Part shown: positions 1-7,580 of the stretch, piece after piece
Layout of the letters: each line of letters opens with the position of its first letter
Position numbering within the stretch: position 1 is the first letter of the stretch
Assembly (NCBI RefSeq): GCF_004366795.1
Contig: NZ_SORF01000001.1
Location: forward strand, 186,001-250,000
Reading direction: 5' to 3'
Source of the DNA: Alicyclobacillus sacchari
GTDB lineage: Bacteria; Bacillota; Bacilli; Alicyclobacillales; Alicyclobacillaceae
DNA length: 64,000 bases
Notes under the pieces: generated by a model
Databases searched by the model: none
Told to the model about the DNA's origin: nothing
What the model saw: only the letters and a program-made list of their open reading frames with translations
Made by a program: the position numbers and the translations under genes

Positions 1-1029
1 GCACACCAAGCAGGGATCACGCCACAGGCTTTGGGCCTTATTGAACAAGGCCGCGTGAGTCCCCTGACCCATGTCGCACTGAGACTGGCAGAAGCCCTAG
101 GAACGACGGTTGAATCGCTGTTTCAACCGCCAGAAGCGGAATCGGCGACGTGGCGCTTATTTGCTCCCGACGTGAATTCCACGGTTGTGGGTGATCAAAT
201 GCGGGCAGTCGTCGCGCATGTCGATGGAGAACCCATTGTCCGCTCCCTGCGGCGCGCGGCGTTTGGTACCCCAGCGTTCGCCATTGCCTCACCAGCGGCC
301 GTTGACAAGGCGCGTGTCGAGTGGCTCGGTGATCCCACACAAAGCTTTACCACCTTGTTCATATCCGGATGCGATCCGGCACTATCCCTCGTAGCAGGGT
401 GGATGAAGCAAGATGCGCCCGGGTGCCAAGCGGTGCACTTTCACGCGACCAATCGCCAATCGTTGGCGGAACTTGCGGCAGGCGTGACACACGTTGCCGC
501 CGTTCACGGCGCAGAGGACGAGGTGCCGGAACTATTGGCACTATGCTCGGAATCGGTGCTTGTGATGGAACTTGCACGGGCGCGCATGGGCTGGGTCGTC
601 AACCAAGGAAACCCAAAGCGTTGGCTTGTCACCAGGGATTTTCACGACGGCGGCATTCGCCTCGTCAATCGTCCAGAGGGTGCTGGCGCGCGTGCACTTA
701 TCGATGCGGAAATGGCGCGCCAACGAGTAAGACCAGACCATGTGGCGGGATACGATCGCGAGGCAGCCGATCACTGGCAGGTCGCACAAGCGGTCGCACT
801 CGGCGCAGCGGACCTGGGCGTAGCCCACGAATGTGTTTGCACCGTACACGACGTCTCTTTTGTACCTATCCGGGACGAAATCACGATGCTCCTCATTCCT
901 CGGTCGTATCTGCGGCATCCGGCGGTACAACGTCTGTGCGAGATGCTGCAGTCGGATCGATTCCGCCGGGACTTGAGTACGGCTGGTCCTTACGACACCG
1001 AACACACTGGCAAAGTTATCACTTATTGA
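1..1029 (+). CDS. HTH (XRE-type) regulator with periplasmic-binding-protein-like domain, 5' end outside the window
   Basis: The reading frame is open from base 1, so the gene starts upstream of the window; 342 residues are visible. The first 45 residues read as the second half of an XRE/Cro helix-turn-helix (AGITPQALGLIEQGRVSP, then AEALGTTVESLF). The rest resembles the binding-protein-like domain found in one-component regulators of molybdate or sulfur metabolism: LFISGCDPALSL near the start of the fold and RLVNRPEGAGARALID near its end, matching the usual FVNRQxGSGTR pattern. It probably binds DNA with the N-terminus and a small oxyanion or cofactor with the C-terminus. It lies 53 bp upstream of a molybdate/tungstate-type binding protein gene, which is a natural target. 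The ligand is inference. Confidence 0.8.
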   Translation, partial: AHQAGITPQALGLIEQGRVSPLTHVALRLAEALGTTVESLFQPPEAESATWRLFAPDVNSTVVGDQMRAVVAHVDGEPIVRSLRRAAFGTPAFAIASPAAVDKARVEWLGDPTQSFTTLFISGCDPALSLVAGWMKQDAPGCQAVHFHATNRQSLAELAAGVTHVAAVHGAEDEVPELLALCSESVLVMELARARMGWVVNQGNPKRWLVTRDFHDGGIRLVNRPEGAGARALIDAEMARQRVRPDHVAGYDREAADHWQVAQAVALGAADLGVAHECVCTVHDVSFVPIRDEITMLLIPRSYLRHPAVQRLCEMLQSDRFRRDLSTAGPYDTEHTGKVITY

Positions 1030-1082
1030 CAGACAATCTTTGAACACCAACGTCCCTCTTCAATTTCAATCTGGATAAGGAA

Positions 1083-2132
1083 GTGAATCATTTGTATACG
1101 CCACAAACCAAGTTCCGTGCCTACATCGCATTTCTTATCTCGACGCTATCGATTGCCGGGATGGCAACGGGGTGTGGAGCGCCTCAAGAAACCAAAGCTG
1201 CAGCAAGTACGACAATGAATGTAACGCACGGTGAAACACCGTTGTCGGTGCTGTATGCGGGCTCTATGACGCATGTGATGGAGAACGACATTCGCCCGGC
1301 GGTCAACACGACACTGCATATCAACTTACAAGGCGAAGGGGCAGGGTCTGCCGAATTAGCTCACATGATCACGGGCAAAGTGGCGGATCCCGACGTCTTC
1401 ATCAGCGCCTCGCCGAGCGTAGATACGAACGATTTGATGGGCAATGCAAACGGGAACGCGATCCGCTGGTACCTCACGTTGGCCTCCGACCAGTTGGTCA
1501 TCGCGTATTCTCCACATAGCCGATTCCGATCCAAATTCCAAGAAGCTGCACAAAACAAGCTCCCGTGGTACCAAGTCCTTGCAACCCCAGGCTTACGGCT
1601 TGGTCGCACAGACCCGAATCTCGATCCGAAGGGCGCCGACACGATTGTCATGATGAAACTGGCAGAGAAATTGTATCATCAGCCAAACCTGGAACAAACT
1701 TTACTTGGAAATGACGAGAATCCAAAGCAGGTCTACCCGGAGGAAGACTTGATTGCGCAACTGACAAGCGGACAAATGGACGCCGTGATCGCGTACAAAC
1801 ACGAAGCCATTGAATGGCACGTGCCATACATCTCGCTGCCAAGCGCCATCAACTTGGGCGATCCGGCGGATGCCCAAGCATATGCCAAGGTAGCGTGGCA
1901 GCCGAAACACGGGAAGCCAATCATCGGTGCGCCTATTCTGTTCACCATCACGATACCAAATCGAGCCCCGCATCCGGCGGCGGCAGCAACTTTTGTCCGC
2001 TATATGATTCATGGCCAGGGACATACGATGCTCATGCGCGATGGATTTACGGCGACCAAGATCGAAGTCGGTGGAGATGAGGCTGCCGTGCCGCAGAGTC
2101 TTCTGTCAACCATTCAGGGGAAGCTATCGTGA
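1083..2132 (+). CDS. Molybdate/tungstate-type ABC transporter substrate-binding lipoprotein
   Basis: Up to 349 residues. A hydrophobic leader is followed by a lipobox-like ATGC (Cys at about residue 31), so the protein is probably lipid-anchored outside the membrane. The mature part begins LSVLYAGSMTHVMENDIRP and contains GEGAGSAELAHMI, a pattern typical of WtpA/ModA-like oxyanion-binding proteins that present molybdate or tungstate to a permease. The start is uncertain. The GTG at 1083 is only one base after AAGGA, whereas the in-frame TTG at 1092 is about 10 bases from it and may be the real start. The stop overlaps the permease start by four bases (GTGA), so the two genes are translationally coupled. 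Metal specificity cannot be read from sequence alone. Confidence 0.85.
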   Translation: MNHLYTPQTKFRAYIAFLISTLSIAGMATGCGAPQETKAAASTTMNVTHGETPLSVLYAGSMTHVMENDIRPAVNTTLHINLQGEGAGSAELAHMITGKVADPDVFISASPSVDTNDLMGNANGNAIRWYLTLASDQLVIAYSPHSRFRSKFQEAAQNKLPWYQVLATPGLRLGRTDPNLDPKGADTIVMMKLAEKLYHQPNLEQTLLGNDENPKQVYPEEDLIAQLTSGQMDAVIAYKHEAIEWHVPYISLPSAINLGDPADAQAYAKVAWQPKHGKPIIGAPILFTITIPNRAPHPAAAATFVRYMIHGQGHTMLMRDGFTATKIEVGGDEAAVPQSLLSTIQGKLS

Positions 2133-2944
2133 AGTCGATCTCGCTGCGTCTCACGCTGCTGATTGCGTGCGCTATCGTGCCCATACTGTACATCCTGCTC
2201 CCGATAGCGCATCTGTTCGTCGATACGTCTCCAGCTTCGATGCTGAAATCCTGGATCGATCCTGAACTGCTGACTGCCGTCGCAACGTCGCTCCTTAGCG
2301 CAGCGACGGCAACCATCCTGTCGCTTTGCTTCGGTTTGCCGGCAGCATTTTTGATTTCAATCGCTCGGTTTCCGGGAAAGTGGCTGCTTGAAACGCTTCT
2401 TCTCCTGCCGCTGATCCTTCCACCAATTGTAGGTGGCGTGGCGTTAGTCGACCTGTTTGGCCCTTACGCGTTTATTGGCCAATGGACGGCTGCGCGCGGC
2501 GTGATGTTGACAAACTCAATATGGGGAATCGTACTTGCACAATGGTACATCACTGGGCCGTTTTTGATTGTCACCGCGGAGGCAGGATTTCGTGCGGTAC
2601 CAAGCGAATTTCGCGAGGCGGCCATATTGGATGGAGCAGATTTATTGACACAGTTTCGAAAAATTTATACCCCTTTATCGCAAAAGGCGATTGTAGCAGG
2701 CACTGCATTAACATTTGCCAGAGCAGTGGGCGAGTTTGGAGCCACCATGTTGATGGCGTATCACCCTTATACGCTTCCTGTCGACATCTGGGTGCAATTT
2801 ACTGCCAATGGCGTTTCCGGTATGATCCCCATTGCGTGCGGAGCCATCTTGGTAATGGCCATCTGTCTTGGCATCGGACGCTGGGTTGTACGTGTTCGAC
2901 AGGGTCATCAGCGAGAGCCATCCTCATCTGCCTCGCCTTGGTGA
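2129..2944 (+). CDS. Molybdate/tungstate-type ABC transporter permease
   Basis: 271 residues with about six hydrophobic membrane segments. The cytoplasmic EAA loop is clear (EFREAAILDGADLLTQF, then FRKIYTPL); this loop docks onto the ATPase. The sequence belongs to the ModB/WtpB/CysT-like permease group. It starts on the GTGA overlap with the binding-protein gene. No ATP-binding subunit follows: the next genes run on the opposite strand, so the ATPase must be encoded elsewhere or shared with another transporter. Confidence 0.88.
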   Translation: MKSISLRLTLLIACAIVPILYILLPIAHLFVDTSPASMLKSWIDPELLTAVATSLLSAATATILSLCFGLPAAFLISIARFPGKWLLETLLLLPLILPPIVGGVALVDLFGPYAFIGQWTAARGVMLTNSIWGIVLAQWYITGPFLIVTAEAGFRAVPSEFREAAILDGADLLTQFRKIYTPLSQKAIVAGTALTFARAVGEFGATMLMAYHPYTLPVDIWVQFTANGVSGMIPIACGAILVMAICLGIGRWVVRVRQGHQREPSSSASPW

Positions 2945-3093
2945 AGTGAGCAGACTCCAAACCGGTACATCCCTGATGGCATGAGCCGAAAGCAGGTATG
3001 CATTTCAGACGCGGCCTGTTTGCTGTCGCGAAGTTGGTGGCAGATTACGCACCAAATCATGTCATCTCGCAGTGACCAATCCTCATTGTGCAC
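2908..3093 (-). CDS. Small cysteine-rich protein, hypothetical
   Basis: 61 residues in the otherwise empty interval between the permease and nsrR. It would start at a GTG with GGGGGG eight bases upstream. It carries WCVICHQ (CxxCH) and two later cysteines (HTC and GVCSLHQ), an arrangement that could bind one zinc ion. Its 3' end overlaps the convergent permease gene by 37 bp. I do not recognise a family. A chance reading frame is a real alternative. Confidence 0.35.
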   Translation of the reverse strand: MHNEDWSLRDDMIWCVICHQLRDSKQAASEMHTCFRLMPSGMYRFGVCSLHQGEADEDGSR

Positions 3094-3243
3094 GACAGGC
3101 GCCCCCCAAAAGATTGGTGTAGGCCTACGATATCACAGCGAAGATGCAGAATCTGACGAAAGCTGTCGAAGTCGCGAAAATCCTTTGACGGCTTTGGCGA
3201 ATCGCGTGTCAATTTGTCGAATGACATCAACTTTGCAACCTTC

Positions 3244-3690
3244 TCAGGAAGTTCGGTGCTGTGTAAAAAGCACTCGCAACAGAACCGGATCGCCAACCAC
3301 ATCAGCCAAGGTATATTCGTCCAAAACAGACAGGAAGGCCTCCATCGCCTTCTGTAAAACGCGTTTCAATCTGCACGTTGGATTCAAAATACATAAACCG
3401 GTCTCACCTTGAAAACACTCGACAACGTGCAGGTTCTCTTCCATTTGGCGGACCACCTCGCCAATGGGAATGTCTACGGCAGGTTTGGCGAGCCGGAAGC
3501 CTCCATTACGGCCCCGAATCGTTTGAATGTAACCCAGTTGTCCAAGCCTATGCACGGCCTTCGTCAAATGATTTCGCGATATCCCGTACACTTTCGCGAT
3601 TTCATCAATATTGGCAAGTTCTTCGGGCGGAAGCGAAGCAACGTACATGAGTGTCCGTAACGAGTAATCCGTGAACAACGTCAAGTTCAC
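3244..3690 (-). CDS. nsrR: Rrf2-family nitric oxide sensor/repressor NsrR
   Basis: 148 residues. The N-terminal winged helix begins MNLTLFTDYSLRTLMYVA and includes ISRNHLTKAVHRLGQLGYI. Three cysteines in VECFQGETGLCILNPTC match the iron-sulfur cluster ligands of NsrR, whose cluster reacts with NO and releases the protein from DNA. It is transcribed divergently from hmp, the classical NsrR target, with an NsrR-like operator between them. The cysteine spacing plus this neighbour separates it from IscR and CymR in the same family. Confidence 0.9.
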   Translation of the reverse strand: MNLTLFTDYSLRTLMYVASLPPEELANIDEIAKVYGISRNHLTKAVHRLGQLGYIQTIRGRNGGFRLAKPAVDIPIGEVVRQMEENLHVVECFQGETGLCILNPTCRLKRVLQKAMEAFLSVLDEYTLADVVGDPVLLRVLFTQHRTS

Positions 3691-3726
3691 GCTTTGGATC
3701 CCCTTTCGTCATACATCCGTCAAATA

Positions 3727-3749
3727 AAGATGTATTTTGGATATATATT
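3727..3749 (+). promoter_or_regulatory. NsrR-like operator in the hmp promoter
   Basis: The left arm AAGATGTATTT equals the well-known NsrR half site (AAGATGYATTT). After one base, the right arm GGATATATATT matches the inverted half site at 7 of 11 positions. It ends 17 bp before a perfect -10 box, so a bound repressor would cover the -35 region of hmp. Confidence 0.7.
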
Positions 3750-3766
3750 TGTGTCGCCGCGCCCCT

Positions 3767-3772
3767 TATAAT
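3767..3772 (+). promoter_or_regulatory. -10 box of the hmp promoter
   Basis: TATAAT, a perfect sigma-A -10 box, 36 bp before the hmp start codon. The -35 position (about 3744-3749) falls in the operator and is poor (TATATT). Confidence 0.65.
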
Positions 3773-3808
3773 GACATCGTCAACGAGAACGACACAGGAG
3801 GAATCAGC

Positions 3809-5023
3809 ATGCTAAGCACGGAGACGAAATCCATCATCCTGTCAACGGTGCCCGTTTTAGAACAACATGGCGAGGCCATTACTGGCCGATTTTATCACAT
3901 TTTGTTCAGTGAACATCCGGAACTGCTCAACTTGTTTAACCAAACAAATCAGCGCAAAGGGAACCAACAAACGGCGCTTGCCAATGCAGTGTACGCTGCC
4001 GCGGCACATATCGACAACCTTTCCGTCATTCTTCCCGTCGTTCAGCGTATCTCGGAAAAACATAGGGCTCTTGGGGTCAAGCCGGATCAATACGCCATTG
4101 TCGGCGAAACCTTATTGAAGGCCATTCAGGAAGTCTTGGGCGACGCGGCAACGCCAGAAATCATAGACGCCTGGGCGCAGGCGTACAACGTCATTGCCGA
4201 TGTGTTCATCTCGGTGGAACATGAACTCTACCGCGAAGCCGCCGAGCAACCAGGCGGATGGCGAGGCTTTCGAGAATTCGTCGTGCGCGATAAAGTGAAA
4301 GAAAGCGAAGCCATCACGTCGTTTTACCTTGAACCAGCGGATGGTAAAGCCATCGCCAGCTATATCCCGGGGCAATATCTTACGTTACTCGTTCAGGTAC
4401 CTGGGCAACCATATCTGCAACGACGCCATTACAGCTTGTCCGATGCACCTGGTAAACCCTATTATCGGATCAGCGTGAAGCGAGAAGCTGGAGTGAATGG
4501 TCTGCCGGATGGCATCGTTTCAACCTATTTACACGACACGGTGCAAGTCGGAGATCGACTTCAGGCCAGTGCCCCTGCAGGCGATTTCAAATTGGATACA
4601 ACGAACGAGAGGCCCATCGTGCTTTTGAGCGGCGGTGTTGGTATGACACCGCTGGTCAGCATGGCTCAGACGCTGGCGGAGCACGGAGACACACGTCCCA
4701 TCGTCTACATCCACGCGGCCATCGAGGGCAGTGTGCACGCATTCGATCGACGGTTGCGCGAGCTGGCCAAACAACCGAACTTCTCATACCACGTGGTGTA
4801 CGAGCGACCACAAGGCGAGGACGAGCGGCATCCGCACTTCACCAAGTCCGGATTTGTCGATCGCGATTTAATTGAACGCTTGGCGCCAGCAGATGCTACA
4901 TTCTACTTCTGCGGACCGACTCCCTACATGCGCGCCATCTACAAGACATTGCATGCCATGGGCATCCAAGAAGACCGTATTCGCTTCGAGTTCTTTGGCC
5001 CGACCTCACAATTGGTCGATTGA
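3809..5023 (+). CDS. hmp: Flavohemoglobin, nitric oxide dioxygenase
   Basis: 404 residues from the ATG preceded by AGGAGG; an upstream in-frame GTG/ATG extension is rejected because it would cover the promoter. Converts NO plus O2 to nitrate with NAD(P)H in the cytoplasm. The N-terminal globin domain (about residues 1-140) has the proximal histidine in ISEKHRALG. It is followed by an FAD domain with RRHYSLSD and an NAD domain with GGVGMTPLVSMAQ and FCGPTPYM. All key Hmp motifs are present and the length is normal. Control by the divergent NsrR is expected from the operator. Confidence 0.96.
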   Translation: MLSTETKSIILSTVPVLEQHGEAITGRFYHILFSEHPELLNLFNQTNQRKGNQQTALANAVYAAAAHIDNLSVILPVVQRISEKHRALGVKPDQYAIVGETLLKAIQEVLGDAATPEIIDAWAQAYNVIADVFISVEHELYREAAEQPGGWRGFREFVVRDKVKESEAITSFYLEPADGKAIASYIPGQYLTLLVQVPGQPYLQRRHYSLSDAPGKPYYRISVKREAGVNGLPDGIVSTYLHDTVQVGDRLQASAPAGDFKLDTTNERPIVLLSGGVGMTPLVSMAQTLAEHGDTRPIVYIHAAIEGSVHAFDRRLRELAKQPNFSYHVVYERPQGEDERHPHFTKSGFVDRDLIERLAPADATFYFCGPTPYMRAIYKTLHAMGIQEDRIRFEFFGPTSQLVD

Positions 5024-5034
5024 CCTCATGGCTA

Positions 5035-5071
5035 CAGCAACGCCCCCGGTTATCCAACTGGGGCGTTGCTG
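5035..5071. terminator. Hairpin between hmp and the GH18 3' fragment
   Basis: Perfect 12-bp stem (CAGCAACGCCCC with GGGGCGTTGCTG, 13-base loop) between two convergent genes. There is no long T-run on either side, but the position suggests a bidirectional terminator. Confidence 0.65.
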
Positions 5072-5079
5072 ACTCCGTG

Positions 5080-5508
5080 TCAATATTTTCGAATGGTATA
5101 GCCGTCCTTCAACAGATACCAAAGCTGCGGAAATTCATTGCCAAGCACCCACATGGAAACGCCACGCAACTGATATTCGTCCACTAACGCCAACTTAATG
5201 GCGGCGCTTTGGGCGTCATCAAACCACACGCGATGCTGCACCCCGGCAACTGTGTATTCAAAATATGGAGACGCCGATTTGATGTCCCAGAGGATGGGCG
5301 CCCTCTCCGCAATAGCCAAATTTTGCGCTGTATTGTTTGACACGCCACTGGCCCTCGTGCGCCCTTTCTCGTAAGGCAGCGGCCAATCATACCCGTACAA
5401 GGACATGCCCATGAGAATCTTGCCTGGCTCGATCACGCTGGTGGCGTACGTCAACACTTCCCTCACCTGATCGATAGGGGCGATGGCCATCGGTGGTCCG
5501 CTTGCCAT
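5080..5508 (-). CDS. C-terminal fragment of an interrupted SleL/YaaH-type spore peptidoglycan hydrolase (GH18)
   Basis: This is the second half of a GH18 domain and is not a protein on its own. From GPPMAIAPIDQVREVLTYA it follows the SleL/YaaH family to its normal C-terminus (MGMSLYGYDWPLPYEKG, RVWFDDAQSAAIKLALVDE, GVSMWVLGNEFPQLWYLL). The catalytic DFE motif and the LysM repeats are missing and lie 9.1 kb away in the same orientation, at 14542-15498. The only native part is up to position 5501; the few residues before GPPMA are encoded by the inserted element. Joined at the shared core, the two parts give a 429-residue protein. See the mobile element entry. Confidence 0.9.
   Translation of the reverse strand: MASGPPMAIAPIDQVREVLTYATSVIEPGKILMGMSLYGYDWPLPYEKGRTRASGVSNNTAQNLAIAERAPILWDIKSASPYFEYTVAGVQHRVWFDDAQSAAIKLALVDEYQLRGVSMWVLGNEFPQLWYLLKDGYTIRKY
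5485..5501. repeat. Attachment-site core, left junction of the skin-like element
   Basis: GGCCATCGGTGGTCCGC on the plus strand. The copy at 14614-14630 differs only at the tenth base (T here, A there). On the coding (minus) strand it reads GGA CCA CCG ATG GCC (Gly-Pro-Pro-Met-Ala) in the GH18 frame. Identity stops abruptly on both sides. Confidence 0.88.
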
Positions 5509-5515
5509 GATCAAA

Positions 5516-5521
5516 CTACAT
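5516..5521. repeat. Inverted arm near the left end of the element
   Basis: CTACAT on the plus strand, 14 bp inside the left core. Its inverse ATGTAG lies at 14599-14604, 9 bp inside the right core. In the circular form the two would face each other at equal distance (20 bp) from a central CC dinucleotide, as expected for a serine recombinase attP. The arms are short, so the support is moderate. Confidence 0.45.
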
Positions 5522-5536
5522 ATGGACCGATCCCTG

Positions 5537-7072
5537 TTATACCTCTGCAAACCTGTAACGGATGACCGCTGAGATGTCGGGATTGAACGAAATGAGCCTC
5601 ACCTCTTGTACCAGCGTCGTTAGGATACGCCGCTGGATGGAGGCGGATTCCAAGTCGAATGAGCGAACCGCTAACCAAGGGAGAATCCAATCGGCAAGCC
5701 GGACCTCCTCGTGACCATGGTCTTCCTGTCCTCCTGACGCCCCCTCTAATGCGGCCAACCGTTCGCGCAATTGACCGTTGAGATGATCAAACTGCGCCAG
5801 TGAAAGTGCACCACACGCATAAGCGGCAAACAACTTCTCGAATTGGGCGACAAGGCGCGATCGCTCAACATCTATCGCTTGCCGACGCAGCGGTCTGCCT
5901 GTCACGACACGATCGCGCAGGGGCAAATGCGTGACAACATCTTCCCTGATCCGCTGTAAGACCGCCTGTTCTAGGTCATCCGCACGCACATATGGAGCCG
6001 TACAGGCGACCCGTCCAAACTCCGCCTGGCGAGCGCAGCGATAATAGAGCGTGTGATGCCCATTCTCCTTCGTCACAAGCCTCCCTCCGCACGTGCAGCG
6101 CGCCACCCCCACCAGCAGGTGCACACTTCCATCACGCCCGCGCTGCAAACGGCGCTCCTGCAAGCGATGCGCAACCGCTGCAAACATGTCGCGATCGACC
6201 AAAGCCGGATGTGCTTCGGGCACATGCACAATTTCGGCGTCATCGTGCACCCAATCCGTACGGCGTTCGACGATGCCCGACTCCCCCTGCCGAAAGCGCA
6301 TCCGCTTGGTTCGCCTGCCATACACGATCTCGCCGCAATAGACCGGGTTTTGCAAGATACGTGCAATCCGACGCTGGCTCCATAGCTTCCCATTCGCCGT
6401 GACAATGCCTTGCTGATTGAGTCGTTCCGCGATGGCCCGACATCCGAACCCAGCCAGATACATCGCAAAGATCTGACGGATCACCAGGGCTTGTTCATCG
6501 TCGATTTCAAGCCGTTGTGTCTCGCGATTCAACCGATAGCCGTCGGGTGGTCGGCCATTCCACCTGCCGCTGCGAGCCTTTTGCATCGCTCCAAGTCGCA
6601 CTCGAACCGATGTCTTCTCCGATTCAGCCTGGGCTAAAGCGCTGTGAATCGTAAACACAAACTCGGCCCGATCGCGATGACTATCAAAGTTTTCCTCAAT
6701 TGATATAACCTGAACACCACAAGCGATTAACGAACGCAGCATCGTCAAAGCATCCACCGTATCGCGCGCAAAACGGGATATGCCTTTACAGAGCAGGACG
6801 TCAAAGCGGCCATGCCTGGCATCTTCCAAGAGCCGCAGTACGGCGGGCCGCTTGACCATACTCAAACCGGTGATCCCTTCGTCGACATACACGAGCTCGT
6901 CTGGGACCACCCATACCTCTTCCGCATCACTTGCTCGCCTGCGCGCATATTCGCGCGCATACGCAATCTGATGGTCAAGTGAATCACCGTGCACCTGTGA
7001 CTCGTCGGACACGCGAGCGTAGATGGCGCAGACGCGGGCAGCGCCATTGTCAGGGCTTCGCCTCTGGATCAT
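5537..7072 (-). CDS. Large serine recombinase (resolvase/integrase family)
   Basis: 511 residues from the ATG with AAGGAG seven bases upstream. The N-terminal resolvase domain has the catalytic serine in YARVSDESQ (Ser22) and the usual GISRFARD and IEENFDS motifs. The recombinase domain follows (GRWNGRPPDGYRLN, then a second HTH-like part SQRRIARILQNPVYCG). Next is a zinc ribbon (CTCGGRLV, then YYRCARQAEFGRVAC) and a C-terminal coiled-coil-like stretch. The architecture and length match phage integrases and SpoIVCA-type developmental recombinases. It lies just inside the left junction and its start overlaps a 47-aa reading frame by four bases. It is the obvious enzyme for insertion and excision of the element. 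Confidence 0.95.
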   Translation of the reverse strand: MIQRRSPDNGAARVCAIYARVSDESQVHGDSLDHQIAYAREYARRRASDAEEVWVVPDELVYVDEGITGLSMVKRPAVLRLLEDARHGRFDVLLCKGISRFARDTVDALTMLRSLIACGVQVISIEENFDSHRDRAEFVFTIHSALAQAESEKTSVRVRLGAMQKARSGRWNGRPPDGYRLNRETQRLEIDDEQALVIRQIFAMYLAGFGCRAIAERLNQQGIVTANGKLWSQRRIARILQNPVYCGEIVYGRRTKRMRFRQGESGIVERRTDWVHDDAEIVHVPEAHPALVDRDMFAAVAHRLQERRLQRGRDGSVHLLVGVARCTCGGRLVTKENGHHTLYYRCARQAEFGRVACTAPYVRADDLEQAVLQRIREDVVTHLPLRDRVVTGRPLRRQAIDVERSRLVAQFEKLFAAYACGALSLAQFDHLNGQLRERLAALEGASGGQEDHGHEEVRLADWILPWLAVRSFDLESASIQRRILTTLVQEVRLISFNPDISAVIRYRFAEV

Positions 7073-7212
7073 GGCTGGTTCTCCTTGCACGACACCCCTG
7101 AACTAACCACAGATCGCATCAACTCCAGGAGTCGATCCGCGATGACGGCTGGATCGACCGTTCCAAACTCGACGCGCGATACTTTCACGAGTTTCCGCTT
7201 TGGCATCGGCAT
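7069..7212 (-). CDS. 47-aa basic protein translationally coupled to the recombinase
   Basis: Begins MPMPKRKLVKVSRVEF; a helical stretch VIADRLLELMRSVV follows. The stop shares the sequence ATGA with the recombinase start, so the two are coupled. A G-rich ribosome binding site directly precedes the first ATG, and a second ATG two codons on is also possible. The N-terminus is basic and the size suits a small DNA-binding accessory protein, such as a recombination directionality factor, but I recognise no family. It could also be a leader that couples translation. Confidence 0.5.
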   Translation of the reverse strand: MPMPKRKLVKVSRVEFGTVDPAVIADRLLELMRSVVSSGVSCKENQP

Positions 7213-7374
7213 CCCCCCGCCTAACCGTATGCCGTAACCCCCCGTCCATTTGCCCGTTGCCGACGGCTATCGAAAAAAGTTTTGAAACCCGGACTCGTTT
7301 AAGTTTGTTTCAAGGATCATTGGGTAGAATGAGAAAGTGTAGATGAAATACGATGTGATGGGCAGGTGCGAAGG

Positions 7375-7491
7375 ATGTTCGGAACAATTGCGGCCATCGT
7401 CCTCATCACGGCCGGCATGATTTCATTGAATCGTTATGTGAAGAAGCAAACCGAACGACTGGAACAAAAAATTCAGTCGATGAAAGCTTGA
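7375..7491 (+). CDS. 38-aa single-span membrane peptide, hypothetical
   Basis: Begins MFGTIAAIVLITAGMISLN, one membrane span, followed by a charged amphipathic helix (VKKQTERLEQKIQSMKA). A -10-like TAGAAT lies about 45 bp upstream and AGGTG about eight bases before the ATG. The tidy hydrophobic-then-charged layout suggests a real peptide, perhaps a membrane anchor or partner. No family recognised. Confidence 0.45.
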   Translation: MFGTIAAIVLITAGMISLNRYVKKQTERLEQKIQSMKA

Positions 7492-7523
7492 TATCGGTTT
7501 TTACATCTCCCCTTCTTTGCTTG

Positions 7524-7554
7524 AAAAAGGCCGCAGGAGTACATACCTGCGGCC
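7524..7554 (-). terminator. Intrinsic terminator of the amino-acid permease gene
   Basis: On the minus strand a perfect 9-bp stem GGCCGCAGG/CCTGCGGCC with an 8-base loop is followed by TTTTT. It lies 27 bp after the permease stop and could also stop plus-strand transcription of the 38-aa gene. Confidence 0.85.
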
Positions 7555-7580
7555 TTCTCTACATCGGTGACGATTGATGC

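Noticed and set aside
3737-3808. Longer Hmp protein starting at 3737.
   Set aside because: The extension would translate the operator and the -10 box. The ATG at 3809 has AGGAGG and gives the normal family length.
7213-7230. CATACGGTT upstream of the 47-aa frame as a mother-cell sigma -10 box for the recombinase.
   Set aside because: It lies only about a dozen bases before the start codon and has no -35 partner, so it cannot serve as the promoter of that frame.
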